Shown: positions 54,929 to 64,000 of the stretch, piece by piece | Layout: every line of letters begins with the position of its first letter | Numbering within the stretch: the stretch's first letter is position 1 | DNA from: CAMPKL01 sp963817465 | GTDB taxonomy: Bacteria; Acidobacteriota; Terriglobia; Bryobacterales; UBA6623 | Length of the DNA stretch: 64,000 nt | NCBI GenBank assembly: GCA_963817465.1 | Contig: CAWFOP010000005.1 | Span: 1-64,000 of the forward strand | Direction of reading: 5' to 3' | Made by a program: the position numbers and the translations under genes | The notes under the pieces: model-generated | What the model was told of the DNA's origin: nothing | Seen by the model: the letters and a program-made list of their open reading frames with translations, nothing else | Databases searched by the model: none

Positions 54929-55591
54929 CTACTTCAGCTCTTTGACGCCGATCTCGCGAAAGCGCTGGAAGAGCTGCTTGCCCTCCGGAGCCTTGCAGCG
55001 GTCGCCGCCGTGGACCTGCACGGCGATATGGCCGTCAGTGCGGCCGTCGAGCGCATGGTTGCCGGTGTCTTGGAAGTCGGTGATCTTCGCGCCGTTCAGC
55101 CAAACCTGGATGTGCGGGACGTCGCCTTCAATGCGGGCGCGCAGCGAGTTCCAGTCGTCCTTCTTCCAGTGTTTTTCGTAGTCGGTCGAAGGTGTAGTCT
55201 CGACGCCTTCGAGGCGCTCGCCGTAAACGCCGCCGACGTTGCCGCCCTCGAGGTAGTCGATCATCACCTGGTAGCCCTGGCCCGCCTCGCCCGAGCGCAG
55301 GAACAAGCCGCCGTCGCAGCCCCAATCGGGCTTGATTTCGAGGTAGACCTCGAAGTCGCCGTAGGTCTTGTCGGTGAGCAGGATGCCGCCATTGCCGGGC
55401 TTGTCTTGCCGCGCCGTCAGGACGCCGTCGAACACGCGCCATTCCCACGTGTCGCCGTGATGATTCGTCTGCGAAACGTGCCAGCCCGCGATATTCTGGT
55501 GGTTGAAAATCGACTCGAAGCCGGCGGGCATTTCCGCAGCCAGGGGCAGCGCAAGCAACAGGGTCGCGAGCAGGACTCTCATCAGCCGCAT
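54929..55591 (-). CDS. DUF1080 (3-keto-glycoside hydrolase-like) secreted protein
   Basis: The 220-residue protein has a signal peptide (MRLMRVLLATLLLALPLAA) and a concanavalin-like fold of the DUF1080 type: FESIFNHQNIAGWHV, YGDFEVYLEIKPDWGCDGG, LFLRSGEAGQGYQVMI and a final HIAVQVHGGDRC. Some DUF1080 members hydrolyse 3-keto-glycosides. Its start is 44 bp from the divergent PQQ-like propeller gene. Confidence 0.88.
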   Translation of the reverse strand: MRLMRVLLATLLLALPLAAEMPAGFESIFNHQNIAGWHVSQTNHHGDTWEWRVFDGVLTARQDKPGNGGILLTDKTYGDFEVYLEIKPDWGCDGGLFLRSGEAGQGYQVMIDYLEGGNVGGVYGERLEGVETTPSTDYEKHWKKDDWNSLRARIEGDVPHIQVWLNGAKITDFQDTGNHALDGRTDGHIAVQVHGGDRCKAPEGKQLFQRFREIGVKELK

Positions 55592-55635
55592 ATGATAGCG
55601 CGCCGCTGCTACCGTTCCGGAACCTGCGGCGTCTG

Positions 55636-57066
55636 ATGTCCGTAAGTAAACCCATGCCGCTCACAAAAATTCTCGGGATGCTCTCGGTCGCCTTGTTCGC
55701 CGCTTCCGTCGCCGCGGCCGACCAGGCGCCTTGGCCGCAGTTCCGCGGGCCGCAATCGAACCCGGTCGCCTCGAATCCGCGCCTTCCGGACCGCTGGTCC
55801 ACGACCGAAAACGTCGAGTGGTCGGCGGAGGTGCCGGGCCGCGGCTGGTCGTCGCCGATCGTTGTCGGCGACCAGGTGCTGCTGACGACGGCCGTTACCG
55901 ACGGCGCCTCGAAATCGCCGCAGACCGGCACGGACTTCAGCAACGATTACGTGGCCGAGTTGATGAAGCAAGGTTTGAGCGAAGACGAGGTGATCAAGAA
56001 GGTCTACCAGCGCGACATCGAGATGCCCGACGAGGTCACCTTGCGCTATTACCTCTACGCGCTCGATCTCGAGAGCGGCAAGGTGCGCTGGCGGACGGAG
56101 TTTCACAACGGCCATCCGCCGAGCGGACGACATCGCAAGAACAGCTTCACGTCGGAGACGCCGGTCAGCGACGGCGAGTCGGTCTACGTCTACGTGGGGA
56201 ACCTCGGCCTGTTCGCTTTCGACCTGGAAGGCAAGCAGCGCTGGTCGACGCCGCTCGAGGCGCACAAGATCTATCTCGACTTCGGCACCGGGGCTTCGCC
56301 GGCGCTCTACCAGAATCAGCTCATCGTGTTGAGTGATAACGAGGAGCAGCAGTTCCTGGCGTCGTTCGACAAGGCGAGCGGCAAGGAGCTGTGGCGCACG
56401 AAGCGCGACATCCACGGCGAGGAGCCCCGCCAGTCGGGCTGGTCGACGCCCTTCATTTGGGAAAATTCCGAGCGCACCGAAATTGTCACCATCGGCCCCG
56501 GCGTCGCCGTCAGCTACGACCTCGAAGGCCGCGAGCTGTGGCGTCTGGCCGGTATCACGATCAACCCCGCGCCTTCGCCGTTCGTGTACAACGGCCTGCT
56601 TTATCTCGACGGCGGCGTGTCGCGGCCGCTGTTCGCCGTGCGTCCCGGAGCTTCGGGCGACATTACTCCCGCGGACCCGGATCAGCCGGGCGAGGCGTTG
56701 GCGTGGACCTCGCCGCGCTCGGGAACCTACATCACCACGCCGGTCGCCTACGACGGTTTCGTCTACGTGCTGTTCGACAAGGGCATCATCGCCCGCATCG
56801 ACGCCGCCACGGGCGAGCAGAGCTACAAGGCGCGCGTCGACGTCGACGACAACGCCTTCACATCGTCGCCGTGGGCTTACGGCGGCAAGGTCTTCTGCCT
56901 GAGCGAGACGGGAAATACGTACGTGCTGGGCGCGGGCGGCGAGTTCGAGCTGCTGCACGTCAACCCGCTGGGCGAGATGGCGCTCGCCACTCCGGCGATC
57001 GTCGGCGACCGCTTGCTGATCCGCACCGCCACGAAGATGTATTCGATCCGCCGGCCCGGCGCCTAA
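55636..57066 (+). CDS. secreted PQQ-like beta-propeller repeat protein
   Basis: The 476-residue protein starts at ATG 55636 (or 55654) with a signal peptide ending near ASVAAAD. The propeller repeats are visible as LYALDLESGKVRWRTEF, LFAFDLEGKQRWSTPL, and FDKASGKELWRTKRD, each with the terminal Trp docking motif. A heme site is absent and the residues for PQQ binding are not evident, so it may be a structural or scaffold propeller and not a dehydrogenase. It is flanked by two DUF1080 genes. Its stop overlaps the convergent one by three bases. Confidence 0.87.
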   Translation: MSVSKPMPLTKILGMLSVALFAASVAAADQAPWPQFRGPQSNPVASNPRLPDRWSTTENVEWSAEVPGRGWSSPIVVGDQVLLTTAVTDGASKSPQTGTDFSNDYVAELMKQGLSEDEVIKKVYQRDIEMPDEVTLRYYLYALDLESGKVRWRTEFHNGHPPSGRHRKNSFTSETPVSDGESVYVYVGNLGLFAFDLEGKQRWSTPLEAHKIYLDFGTGASPALYQNQLIVLSDNEEQQFLASFDKASGKELWRTKRDIHGEEPRQSGWSTPFIWENSERTEIVTIGPGVAVSYDLEGRELWRLAGITINPAPSPFVYNGLLYLDGGVSRPLFAVRPGASGDITPADPDQPGEALAWTSPRSGTYITTPVAYDGFVYVLFDKGIIARIDAATGEQSYKARVDVDDNAFTSSPWAYGGKVFCLSETGNTYVLGAGGEFELLHVNPLGEMALATPAIVGDRLLIRTATKMYSIRRPGA

Positions 57067-58025
57067 GGCTCGACGAGCGGCGTCACGACGATCTTGCGGA
57101 ACTCGATGGCGCCGTGGTCGCCTTGCAGCGTCAGCGCGCCCGGGTCGCCTTCATGCCAGTCGGTGGCCATGGCCGTGGGGCCGTCGACGGGAACCCTGTC
57201 CAGGGCGGTTTGGCCGTTGAGGTCGACGGTCAGGTCGCGGCCGACTAGCCGGATGTCATAGGTCTGCCACTGGTCGGGCGGCAGCGTCGCGTTGACCGCG
57301 GGCGCGATGCGCGAATAGAGCGCGCCGTTGGAGTGTTCGCTGACGGGCTCGCCGTGATCGCCGAGAATCTGCACTTCGTAGCGTGAGCGTAGGCCGATGC
57401 CGCCGTTCTGGCCTTGCTTGGCGCGGTACTCGAGGTGCAGCGCGAAGTTCCAGAACTTTTCCTTGGACGTGAGCAGGCCCGCGCCGTCGCTGTTCATCAG
57501 GATGCCGTCCTTCACGATCCAGTCGTCGGGTTTGGCCAGCGTCCAGTTAGCGTCAAGGTCCGCGGGGTCGCCGTCGAACAGGGGCTGCGGCTCACCGGGC
57601 TTCCAAGAGCCATCGTCATGATCGGCGATCTCGGGCGCGCGCACGCCGCGCCAGCGCTGCTCGACGCCGTCGCGAACGGTGACGCCTTCCAGCGCGCCGT
57701 CGGCAAGACCGGCGTGCGATGCATTGACCATCTCCTGCACTTGGCCGTTGACGCGGCGCGTGCCCTTCGTCTCAAACAGAAGCTCGCCCGCTTCGACGCG
57801 CACGTTGCGAAGCTCATCGACCTGACCGCCGGGCGCGAAGCTCACGCCGGTCCCGCTGAGCGAGCCGTCGGGGGCGCGGTCGATCTCGAGCCACATGATG
57901 CGGCCGCCGATCGAGTCGGTCGGTTCGATGTCCCAGCGGCCGGCGAAGTCAGGCGCCGACTGTTCGGGAGACGGGCTCGCGCAACCGGCGAGCAGCAGCG
58001 CGGCGATGAGGCAGGCGTTTCGCAT
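57063..58025 (-). CDS. DUF1080 lipoprotein with C-terminal glycoside-hydrolase-like domain
   Basis: The start at 58025 is chosen because it begins a lipoprotein signal (MRNACLIAALLLAGCAS); the open frame upstream has none. The 320-residue protein has an N-terminal lipocalin-like region (AGRWDIEPTDSIGGRIMWLE) and a C-terminal DUF1080 domain from KPDDWIVKDGILMNS to DHGAIEFRKIVVTPL. The lipid anchor should place it in a membrane facing the periplasm. It is convergent with the propeller gene and lies 38 bp from the end of uvrA, which is on the same strand upstream. Confidence 0.85.
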   Translation of the reverse strand: MRNACLIAALLLAGCASPSPEQSAPDFAGRWDIEPTDSIGGRIMWLEIDRAPDGSLSGTGVSFAPGGQVDELRNVRVEAGELLFETKGTRRVNGQVQEMVNASHAGLADGALEGVTVRDGVEQRWRGVRAPEIADHDDGSWKPGEPQPLFDGDPADLDANWTLAKPDDWIVKDGILMNSDGAGLLTSKEKFWNFALHLEYRAKQGQNGGIGLRSRYEVQILGDHGEPVSEHSNGALYSRIAPAVNATLPPDQWQTYDIRLVGRDLTVDLNGQTALDRVPVDGPTAMATDWHEGDPGALTLQGDHGAIEFRKIVVTPLVEP

Positions 58026-58063
58026 GGATGGAGGGAAGCTTAGCCTGTCCGCCGCGGCGCTCG

Positions 58064-60898
58064 CTACTTCAGGACCGGCTTCAGGAAGCGCCCGGTATAC
58101 GAGCGCTCGCACTTGGCGACTTGCTCGGGCGTGCCCTCGACCACGATCTCGCCGCCGCGCGCGCCCCCTTCGGGGCCCAGGTCGATGACCCAGTCGGCGC
58201 ATTTGACCACGTCGAGGTTGTGTTCGATCGTCAGCACCGTGCCGCCGTTTTCGATGAGCTTGTCGAACGCTTCGAGCAGCTTCGCGATGTCTTCGAAATG
58301 CAGGCCCGTGGTCGGCTCGTCGAAGATGTAGAGCGTGTCGTCGCAGCGCGACTGGCCGATGAACGCGGCCAGCTTGACGCGCTGCGCCTCGCCGCCTGAA
58401 AGCGTGGTTGCCGACTGCCCCAGCCGCAGATAGCCGAGGCCGACTTCGGCCAGGCTGGCGAGCTTGTTGGTGATCTTGGGCGTGCGCGCGAAGAAGCGCA
58501 GAGCTTCGTCGACCGTCATGCGCAGCACGTCGTCGATGTTCTTGCCGTCGTAGCGAATCGCCAGCACTTCAGGGCTGTAGCGCTTGCCGTTGCAGTCTTC
58601 GCAAACCAACTCGACGTCCGCCAGAAACTGCATCTCGACCGTCACCGTGCCGTCGCCTTGGCAGGTCTCGCAGCGCCCGCCCGGAACGTTGAAAGAGAAC
58701 GAGCCGGGCGTGAAGCCGCGCTTGCGAGCCTCGGGGACGGCGGCGAACAGCTTGCGTACTTCGTCGAACGCCTTGACGTAGGTGACCGGGTTCGAGCGCG
58801 GCGAGCGTCCGATGGGCGACTGATCGACGAGGATGACCTCGGCGAAGGTCTTCGCGCCGGTGATCTTCTTGGCCGCAAGGCGCAGCGAGTCGCTGTCGCG
58901 GCCTTCCTTGAGGTTGCGCTGCTGCAAGGCTTGCAAGCCCTCGTAGATCACGTCGTGGACGAGCGTCGACTTGCCCGACCCGGAGACGCCCGTGATGACG
59001 GTGAGCAGGCCCGCGGAGATCGCGACGTCGATGTCTTTGAGGTTGTGCTTGAGGGCGCCGAAGAACTTGACCTGCTTGCGTGGGGCGGCCTTGCGCCGCG
59101 TCTTCGGAACAGGGATGCGCGCCTTGCCGCTGAGGTATTTGCCGGTCAGCGACGGCGTGCCGTTCTTCGTCAATTCGCCGAAGGGACCGGAGAAGATCAC
59201 TTGGCCGCCGCGCTCTCCCGCGCCGGGGCCGAGGTCGACGATGTGGTCAGCCGAGCGCATGATCTCGGCGTCGTGCTCGACGACCAGGATCGTGTTGCCC
59301 AGGTCGCGCAGGCGCTCGAGGATCTTTACCAGGCGGCCCGTGTCGCGGCTGTGCAAGCCGATCGAAGGCTCGTCGAGCACATAGCACGCGCCGACCAACC
59401 GCGAGCCGAGCGAAGAAGCGAGCTGGATGCGCTGCGCCTCGCCGCCCGAGAGCGTCGACGACAGGCGGTCGAGCGTCAGGTATTCAAGGCCGACCTCGTT
59501 GAGGTATTGCAGGCGGTGCAGGATGTCGGCGCCGAGCTGCTCGCCGATGACGGCGTCTTCGCCGGCGAGCTTGAGCTCGTCGAAGAACGTGTGGGCCTGC
59601 TCGAGCGTCATACGGACGACGTCGCGAATGGTCTTGCCGCCGACCGTGACGTAGAGCGCGTCCTTGCGCAGGCGGGCGCCGCCGCACTCCGGGCAGCGCG
59701 TATAGCCGCGATAGCGCGCCAGCAGGATGCGCACGCCCATCTTGTACTTCTTCGTCTCGAGGTATTTGAAGAAGCCTTCGACGCCGGGGAACCCGCCGCC
59801 GCCGTGCAATACGAACTCGCGCTCGTCGTCGCGGAGCTCGTGGTAGGGGATGTCGGTACGCACTTTAGCGGCGCGGGCGGCGGCCAGAAAGTCGCCCTGC
59901 CACTCTTCGTACTTGGGCTTGGTCCACGGGTCGACCGCGCCATCTCGCAGAGCCTTGTGTCGGTCGGGAATGATGAGGTCGATGTCGTAGTCGACCGTGT
60001 CGCCGAAACCCTGGCAGCGCGGGCAGGCGCCGAACGGGTTGTTGAAGCTGAACAGGCGCGGCTCGGGCTCGATGTATTCGATGCCGCAGTTGCGGCACTC
60101 GAAGCGTTCGCTGAACCAGAGCCGCCGCGGCGCGTCGCCTTCGACCTCTTGAAAGACCACTTCGCGCGTCTCGCGGTAGGCGATCTCGATGGCGTCGACG
60201 ACGCGCTCGCGCATGTCGGGGCCGATCGCGAGGCGGTCGATCAGAACGTATAGGGGCTTTGTGAACTCGATGTCGATGAGCGACTCGGGCTCGGAGAACT
60301 CAAATACCTTGCCGTCTTGATACAGCCGATTGAAGCCCTTGGCGCGCAGGGCGTTCAGGCGCGCCTTGAGCTCCGCGTCGAGGCCCTTCTCGCCCGCTCC
60401 CACGACGGGAAACAACGCATACCAGCGAGACCGCTCGGGCAACTCGAGTATGCTGTCGGCGGCTCGATCGACGGTGTCTTTGCCGACTTGCCGGCCGCAG
60501 TTGTAGCAGTAGGTGCGCCCGACGCGCGCGAACAGCAGTCGCAGGAAGTCGTAGATCTCGGTCGACGTGGCCACCGTCGAACGCGGGTTGCGCGTCGAGT
60601 TTTTCTGACGGATGGCGACGGCCGGCGCGATGCCGCTGATCTCGTCGACGTCCGGCTTCTCCATGCGCTCGAGGAACTGCCGCGCGTAGGCCGAGAGCGA
60701 TTCGACATAGCGCCGCTGGCCTTCGGCGTAAACCGTATCGAAGACGAGCGAGCTCTTGCCGGAGCCGGAAACGCCGGTTACGACGATGAGCTGATTGTGT
60801 GGCAGGCGCAGGTCGACGTTCTTGAGGTTGTGAACCCGGGCGCCATGAATTTCGAGATAGTCCTGCGGCAAAGGCGAACCTTTCGGGGAAACCTTCAT
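58064..60898 (-). CDS. uvrA: excinuclease ABC subunit UvrA
   Basis: The 944-residue protein is the damage-recognition ATPase of nucleotide excision repair. It has two ABC units: Walker A in TGVSGSGKSSLVFD near residue 40 and TGVSGSGKSTLVHD near residue 640, and signatures LSGGEAQRIQLA and LSGGEAQRVKLA. Zinc-binding Cys pairs are seen in CRNCGIEY/CPRCQGFG and CETCQGDG/CEDCNGKRY. The region at about residues 130-250 corresponds to the UvrB-binding domain, so this is full-length UvrA and not the shorter UvrA2 type. A methyltransferase gene diverges from its start. Confidence 0.97.
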   Translation of the reverse strand: MKVSPKGSPLPQDYLEIHGARVHNLKNVDLRLPHNQLIVVTGVSGSGKSSLVFDTVYAEGQRRYVESLSAYARQFLERMEKPDVDEISGIAPAVAIRQKNSTRNPRSTVATSTEIYDFLRLLFARVGRTYCYNCGRQVGKDTVDRAADSILELPERSRWYALFPVVGAGEKGLDAELKARLNALRAKGFNRLYQDGKVFEFSEPESLIDIEFTKPLYVLIDRLAIGPDMRERVVDAIEIAYRETREVVFQEVEGDAPRRLWFSERFECRNCGIEYIEPEPRLFSFNNPFGACPRCQGFGDTVDYDIDLIIPDRHKALRDGAVDPWTKPKYEEWQGDFLAAARAAKVRTDIPYHELRDDEREFVLHGGGGFPGVEGFFKYLETKKYKMGVRILLARYRGYTRCPECGGARLRKDALYVTVGGKTIRDVVRMTLEQAHTFFDELKLAGEDAVIGEQLGADILHRLQYLNEVGLEYLTLDRLSSTLSGGEAQRIQLASSLGSRLVGACYVLDEPSIGLHSRDTGRLVKILERLRDLGNTILVVEHDAEIMRSADHIVDLGPGAGERGGQVIFSGPFGELTKNGTPSLTGKYLSGKARIPVPKTRRKAAPRKQVKFFGALKHNLKDIDVAISAGLLTVITGVSGSGKSTLVHDVIYEGLQALQQRNLKEGRDSDSLRLAAKKITGAKTFAEVILVDQSPIGRSPRSNPVTYVKAFDEVRKLFAAVPEARKRGFTPGSFSFNVPGGRCETCQGDGTVTVEMQFLADVELVCEDCNGKRYSPEVLAIRYDGKNIDDVLRMTVDEALRFFARTPKITNKLASLAEVGLGYLRLGQSATTLSGGEAQRVKLAAFIGQSRCDDTLYIFDEPTTGLHFEDIAKLLEAFDKLIENGGTVLTIEHNLDVVKCADWVIDLGPEGGARGGEIVVEGTPEQVAKCERSYTGRFLKPVLK

Positions 60899-60965
60899 GG
60901 TAGCAACGGAACCGGCGCGGGGCCGCTCGCGGCTTGCGCCGCCGGATCGGCGACAATGGCCCCTT

Positions 60966-61850
60966 GTGGCGAGATTCCGGTGCGTAGAGTGCGGCCAGGG
61001 CGACGCGTCGCTGGAGGAAGTTTCGCAAAGCCGGCGATGCCCCGACTGCGGGGCGCAGCTCGAGGTGCGGGACGGGCTGCTGCGGGCGCTGCGCGCGGAA
61101 CGGCGAGAACGCTTCGAGGCGTTCGAGCGCGAGCAAGTGAAGGTTCGCCATGCGCTCGGCTGGGGCGGAGACGCCGAGTATTATCGCGTTCTGCCGGAAG
61201 GGGGAGGCGAAGCCTGGAAGGCGCGGACGTCGGGCTTTCAGCGGTTCGTTCAAGTGGCGCTCAAGCCGTTCGCGCAAGCCGCCAAGCGCCCGCTCGAAAT
61301 TCTCGACCTCGGCGCCGGGATGGGCTGGCTGTCGCACCGCTTGGCGAAGCTTGGGCATCGGCCGACCGCGGTCGACGCGGTAGGCGACCGGACCGTTGGC
61401 CTGGGCGCGGTCGAGCGCTACGCCGCCGGGGAACTCACGGCCGTTCAAGCGGATTTTGACGAGCTGCCGTTCGCGGACGAGCAGTTCGACATGGCGGTGT
61501 TTTCCGCCTCGTTTCACTATGCTCCGGATTACCGGCGGACGCTGCGCGAAGTGCGCCGGGTCTTGGGATGGGGCGGGCAGATCGCCGTCTTCGACACGCC
61601 CGTCTATCAAAGCTGGAGGCTAGGCGAGCGGGCTCGCGAAGCGCGCCAGAGCGATTGGGAAGAGCGCTACGGCTTCCGCGGCGATACGCTGCTGAGCATG
61701 GAATACCTGGACGAGCAGATGCTCGCCGAACTGGCGGAGGATTTGAACGTCCGCTGGGAGCGCAGCGGCGGCGGCCCGGGGTTGCTGGCGCGTCTGACCG
61801 GGCGAGCCGAGGAGCCGGGCTACCCCTTGCTGGTAGGGCGCTGGAGTTGA
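60966..61850 (+). CDS. zinc-ribbon class I methyltransferase
   Basis: I placed the start at GTG 60966; an upstream ATG at 60897 would overlap the uvrA start codon and adds a poorly structured stretch. The ~294-residue protein begins with a ribbon (FRCVECGQ and RRCPDCGAQ) and has a SAM site ILDLGAGMGWLSHRLAKLG and FADEQFDMAVFSASFHYA. It resembles UbiE/Methyltransf_11 enzymes. The acceptor is unknown, and its nearness to uvrA is probably incidental. Confidence 0.82.
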   Translation: MARFRCVECGQGDASLEEVSQSRRCPDCGAQLEVRDGLLRALRAERRERFEAFEREQVKVRHALGWGGDAEYYRVLPEGGGEAWKARTSGFQRFVQVALKPFAQAAKRPLEILDLGAGMGWLSHRLAKLGHRPTAVDAVGDRTVGLGAVERYAAGELTAVQADFDELPFADEQFDMAVFSASFHYAPDYRRTLREVRRVLGWGGQIAVFDTPVYQSWRLGERAREARQSDWEERYGFRGDTLLSMEYLDEQMLAELAEDLNVRWERSGGGPGLLARLTGRAEEPGYPLLVGRWS

Positions 61851-61868
61851 CCCCGGGCGGCGCCCAGC

Positions 61869-64000
61869 TCAATCCGGCAGAGCGAAGGCCGTGACGTTTC
61901 TTCCGGCGCCGATCGCGATGAACTGCTTGCCCCCCGCCAGGTACGTCATCGGCGAGGCGCGCCAGCGGACATTCGCCTGAAAACGCCACAGCGGCTTGCC
62001 GTCGACGGCTGAAACCGCCGCGAAGGCGCCGCTGTCGTCCCCGTAGAAGACGAGGCCGTTCGCCGTCGCCATCACGCCCGCCCAATTCCGCCAGCCGCCG
62101 TCGCCTTCGAGGATCTCCCACTTCACTTCGCCCGTCGTCGGGTCGAGCGCGCGCAAGTAGCGTTCGCTGCGGTCCCCGGGCGCGCGTTTGGCCGCGCCGC
62201 CGCCGAAGCCCTTGCCCTGCTCCCACTCTTCGTCGTTCTTGGTGAACGTGTTGCAGTACTCGGTCGCCTGCACGTAGTAGAGGCCCGTCTCGGGGCTGTA
62301 GGCCTTCGACGGCCAGTTCGTCGCTCCCGCGATGCCCGGGCAGACCACGTTGCCCGCGTAAGTCGGGCGCTTGCCGGGAACGAGAATCGGCCGGCCGTCG
62401 GCGCCGATGCCGCTCGCCCAGGTGAGCTTGTCGACGAACGGCTTGCCCAGCAGCACCTCGCCCGTGACGCGGTCGAGCACGTAGAAGAAGCCGTTGCGGT
62501 TGGCGTGCAGCAGCACCTTGCGCGGGCGTCCTTGCCATTCGATGTCGGCGAGGATCGGCGTCTGGTTGGCGTCCCAGTCGAACTCGTCGTGCGGCGTGTA
62601 TTGGTAATGCCACTTGAGCTTGCCCGTGGCGGGGTCGAAAGCGAGCATCGAGTCGGAGTAGAGGTTGTCGCCTTCGCGCTGGTCGCCGTTCATATCAGGG
62701 CAAGGGTTGCCCGCCGGCCAGTAGAGCGTGTCGAGCTCGGGGTCGTAGGTCCCGGTGAGCCAGGTGCCCGCGCAGCCGTGCGGCAAGACAGTCCCCTTCC
62801 AGCTTTCCGACAGCGGCTCACCCGGCAGCGGCACCGTCCAGAACCGCCATTTCTCTTCGCCCGTGTTGACGTCGTATCCGGCGACGAACCCGCGGATCCC
62901 CTCATCGCCGCCCGCAACGCCCCCGATCACCGTGTCTTTCACGACCAGCGGGGCGACCGTGCCGCCGTAGTGCTGATGAAAGTCGGCCATCACGGTCTCC
63001 CACACAAGCCGCCCGGTGAGGCGGTCGACGGCGATCAGGTGAGCATTGTCGGTCTCGAAGAAAACCTTGTCGCCCATCACGGCGACGCCGCGATTCGCGC
63101 CCGTCCCCGCGTCGCCCATCACACCCGGCGTCTGCGGCCGCTCAAACGTCCACAGCTCGCGTCCGCGCTCCGCGTCGAGCGCGTGAATCTTGTTGACGGT
63201 GGTTACGTACATCACGCCATCGACGACGACCGGCGTCATCTCGAGATCGCGCGGCGCCTCGATCGGGAAGCTCCACGCCGGCCTGAGCTCGGCCACGTTG
63301 GCCGGGCTGATCTGGTCGAGCGAGGAGTGGCGATTGCCGTCGAGGCGGCCGTTGTAGGTGGGCCAGTCGCCCTTGTTGGGATGGAGCAGGTTCCGCCAAG
63401 TGACCGCGCCGGGCAACTCGCGCTCGCCGACGATTGGCCCCTGCTTGCCGTCGAGGCGGCTCAAGTAGGCGACCAGGTCTTCGACTTCCTGGTCGCTCAG
63501 CGCGGTCTTCGGCATGAGCGAAACGTCCGGTTCGGACAGCGAGGCGATCTCGGAGCGGTCGAAGAACTCGAAGCGCCCGTCGAAGGTCTGCAGTTGCAGG
63601 TCGAACTGGCTCTGATTGCGCGCGAATCCCTTGACGATCGAGCCGTCCTGCAGCTTCGCCTCGACCGTCCGATAGCCGGGAATGATCCATCCGCTCGGAT
63701 TGCGGATCTCGTCTTCGATCTCGCCCAGCGTGCGCTCGGTTCCGAGCGACGATAGGTCGGGGCCGATGACGCGCGCTTGCTCGCTGCGCGTATGACAGTT
63801 CGCGCAGCCCTTGTCGAGGAACAGCTTGCGTCCGGCCGCGGAGTCTCCCGAAACAGGGCTCTTGATCGCCGGCGCGGTCAGCGACAAATAGAACGCGACC
63901 AGGTGCGTCAGGTCCGGCTCGGGCACTGCGAAGCCCGGCATCCCGCGGCCCGGCAAGCCTTCCTTGACGAGCTTGCGCACTTCGTCCGCGTCACGCTCTT
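61869..64000 (-). CDS. cytochrome c-PQQ-type dehydrogenase, N-terminus beyond window
   Basis: The frame is open to the right edge, so the N-terminus is missing. What is present starts with the end of one cytochrome c domain (GRGMPGF, a likely Met ligand), followed by a second cytochrome domain with KGCANCHTRS and a heme-binding-domain-like GSIVKGFARNQSQFDLQLQ. An eight-bladed PQQ dehydrogenase-type propeller follows from WPTYNGRLDGNRHSSL to the end, with WHYQYTPHDEFDWDANQTP and GNPCPDMNGDQR. It would oxidise an alcohol or sugar in the periplasm and pass electrons through its own hemes. The stop lies 18 bp from the convergent methyltransferase. Confidence 0.88.
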   Translation of the reverse strand, partial: ERDADEVRKLVKEGLPGRGMPGFAVPEPDLTHLVAFYLSLTAPAIKSPVSGDSAAGRKLFLDKGCANCHTRSEQARVIGPDLSSLGTERTLGEIEDEIRNPSGWIIPGYRTVEAKLQDGSIVKGFARNQSQFDLQLQTFDGRFEFFDRSEIASLSEPDVSLMPKTALSDQEVEDLVAYLSRLDGKQGPIVGERELPGAVTWRNLLHPNKGDWPTYNGRLDGNRHSSLDQISPANVAELRPAWSFPIEAPRDLEMTPVVVDGVMYVTTVNKIHALDAERGRELWTFERPQTPGVMGDAGTGANRGVAVMGDKVFFETDNAHLIAVDRLTGRLVWETVMADFHQHYGGTVAPLVVKDTVIGGVAGGDEGIRGFVAGYDVNTGEEKWRFWTVPLPGEPLSESWKGTVLPHGCAGTWLTGTYDPELDTLYWPAGNPCPDMNGDQREGDNLYSDSMLAFDPATGKLKWHYQYTPHDEFDWDANQTPILADIEWQGRPRKVLLHANRNGFFYVLDRVTGEVLLGKPFVDKLTWASGIGADGRPILVPGKRPTYAGNVVCPGIAGATNWPSKAYSPETGLYYVQATEYCNTFTKNDEEWEQGKGFGGGAAKRAPGDRSERYLRALDPTTGEVKWEILEGDGGWRNWAGVMATANGLVFYGDDSGAFAAVSAVDGKPLWRFQANVRWRASPMTYLAGGKQFIAIGAGRNVTAFALPD

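Noticed and set aside
58658..60253. 531-residue plus-strand ORF opposite uvrA
   Set aside because: uvrA on the minus strand has all expected motifs; the opposite frame is composition-driven and has no family features.

Overview
The window looks like chromosomal DNA of a GC-rich member of the Acidobacteriota, most likely the Solibacteres/Bryobacterales group. The reasons are lineage-typical families: a seven-bladed SBBP-repeat protein with the C-terminal domain known as TIGR03437 (42918-45707), a secreted VWFA protein of the acidobacterial type (19765-20946), a 1109-residue Oar-like TonB-dependent receptor (30338-33667), a DUF1549/DUF1553 plus DUF1501 pair (35842-39991), DUF1080 proteins, and many Tat- or Sec-exported sugar enzymes. 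I see no phage, insertion sequence, CRISPR array or plasmid functions. This placement is inference from family content.

Layout. 1-7000: a weak hypothetical ORF, then a minus-strand redox operon (c-type cytochrome fused to a putative outer-membrane domain, pentaheme cytochrome, sulfatase-like protein) preceded by a perfect 11+1+11 palindrome, and a FecR-domain protein. 7100-10300: a MarR regulator and a two-subunit molybdenum hydroxylase broken by several single-base indels. 10400-17800: DUF475/TerC-like protein, NhaA, GMC oxidoreductase, SnoaL-like protein, SirB1-type protein, exported sugar isomerase, two small ORFs. 18000-22300: GH30-like glycosidase, VWFA protein, response regulator, UPF0173 hydrolase. 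22400-26600: a compact flagellar block, flgM, a flgN-position gene, flgK, flgL. 26600-35100: PfkB kinase, frameshifted M2 peptidase, FecR-like protein, TonB receptor, aldolase, tRNA-Arg(CCU). 35400-42700: DUF1501/DUF1553 module, a conserved protein of unknown function, an FAD monooxygenase. 42900-48000: SBBP protein with a strong terminator, enolase-superfamily enzyme, RodZ-like protein. 48000-52600: a five-gene plus-strand operon (GT2, two methyltransferases, glutaminyl-cyclase-like M28 enzyme, ROK kinase). 52500-58000: GGCT-like, DinB, second enolase-superfamily enzyme, and a DUF1080 / PQQ-like propeller / DUF1080 trio. 58000-64000: uvrA, a divergent methyltransferase, and the C-terminal part of a cytochrome-PQQ dehydrogenase that runs off the right edge.

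How the genes fit together. The picture is of a heterotrophic soil or sediment bacterium with an elaborate cell envelope: exported dehydrogenases feeding c-type cytochromes, exported sugar isomerases, dehydratases and glycosidases, and large outer-membrane receptors. The most unusual points are the cytochrome-barrel fusion coupled by TAATG to a pentaheme cytochrome, and a ~205-residue domain present in both FlgK and FlgL. At least six single-base frameshifts (about 8139, 9600, 10095, 29160, 50783, 52141) break otherwise well-conserved genes. Because both sides of each break are intact, sequencing or assembly indels are at least as likely as true gene decay.
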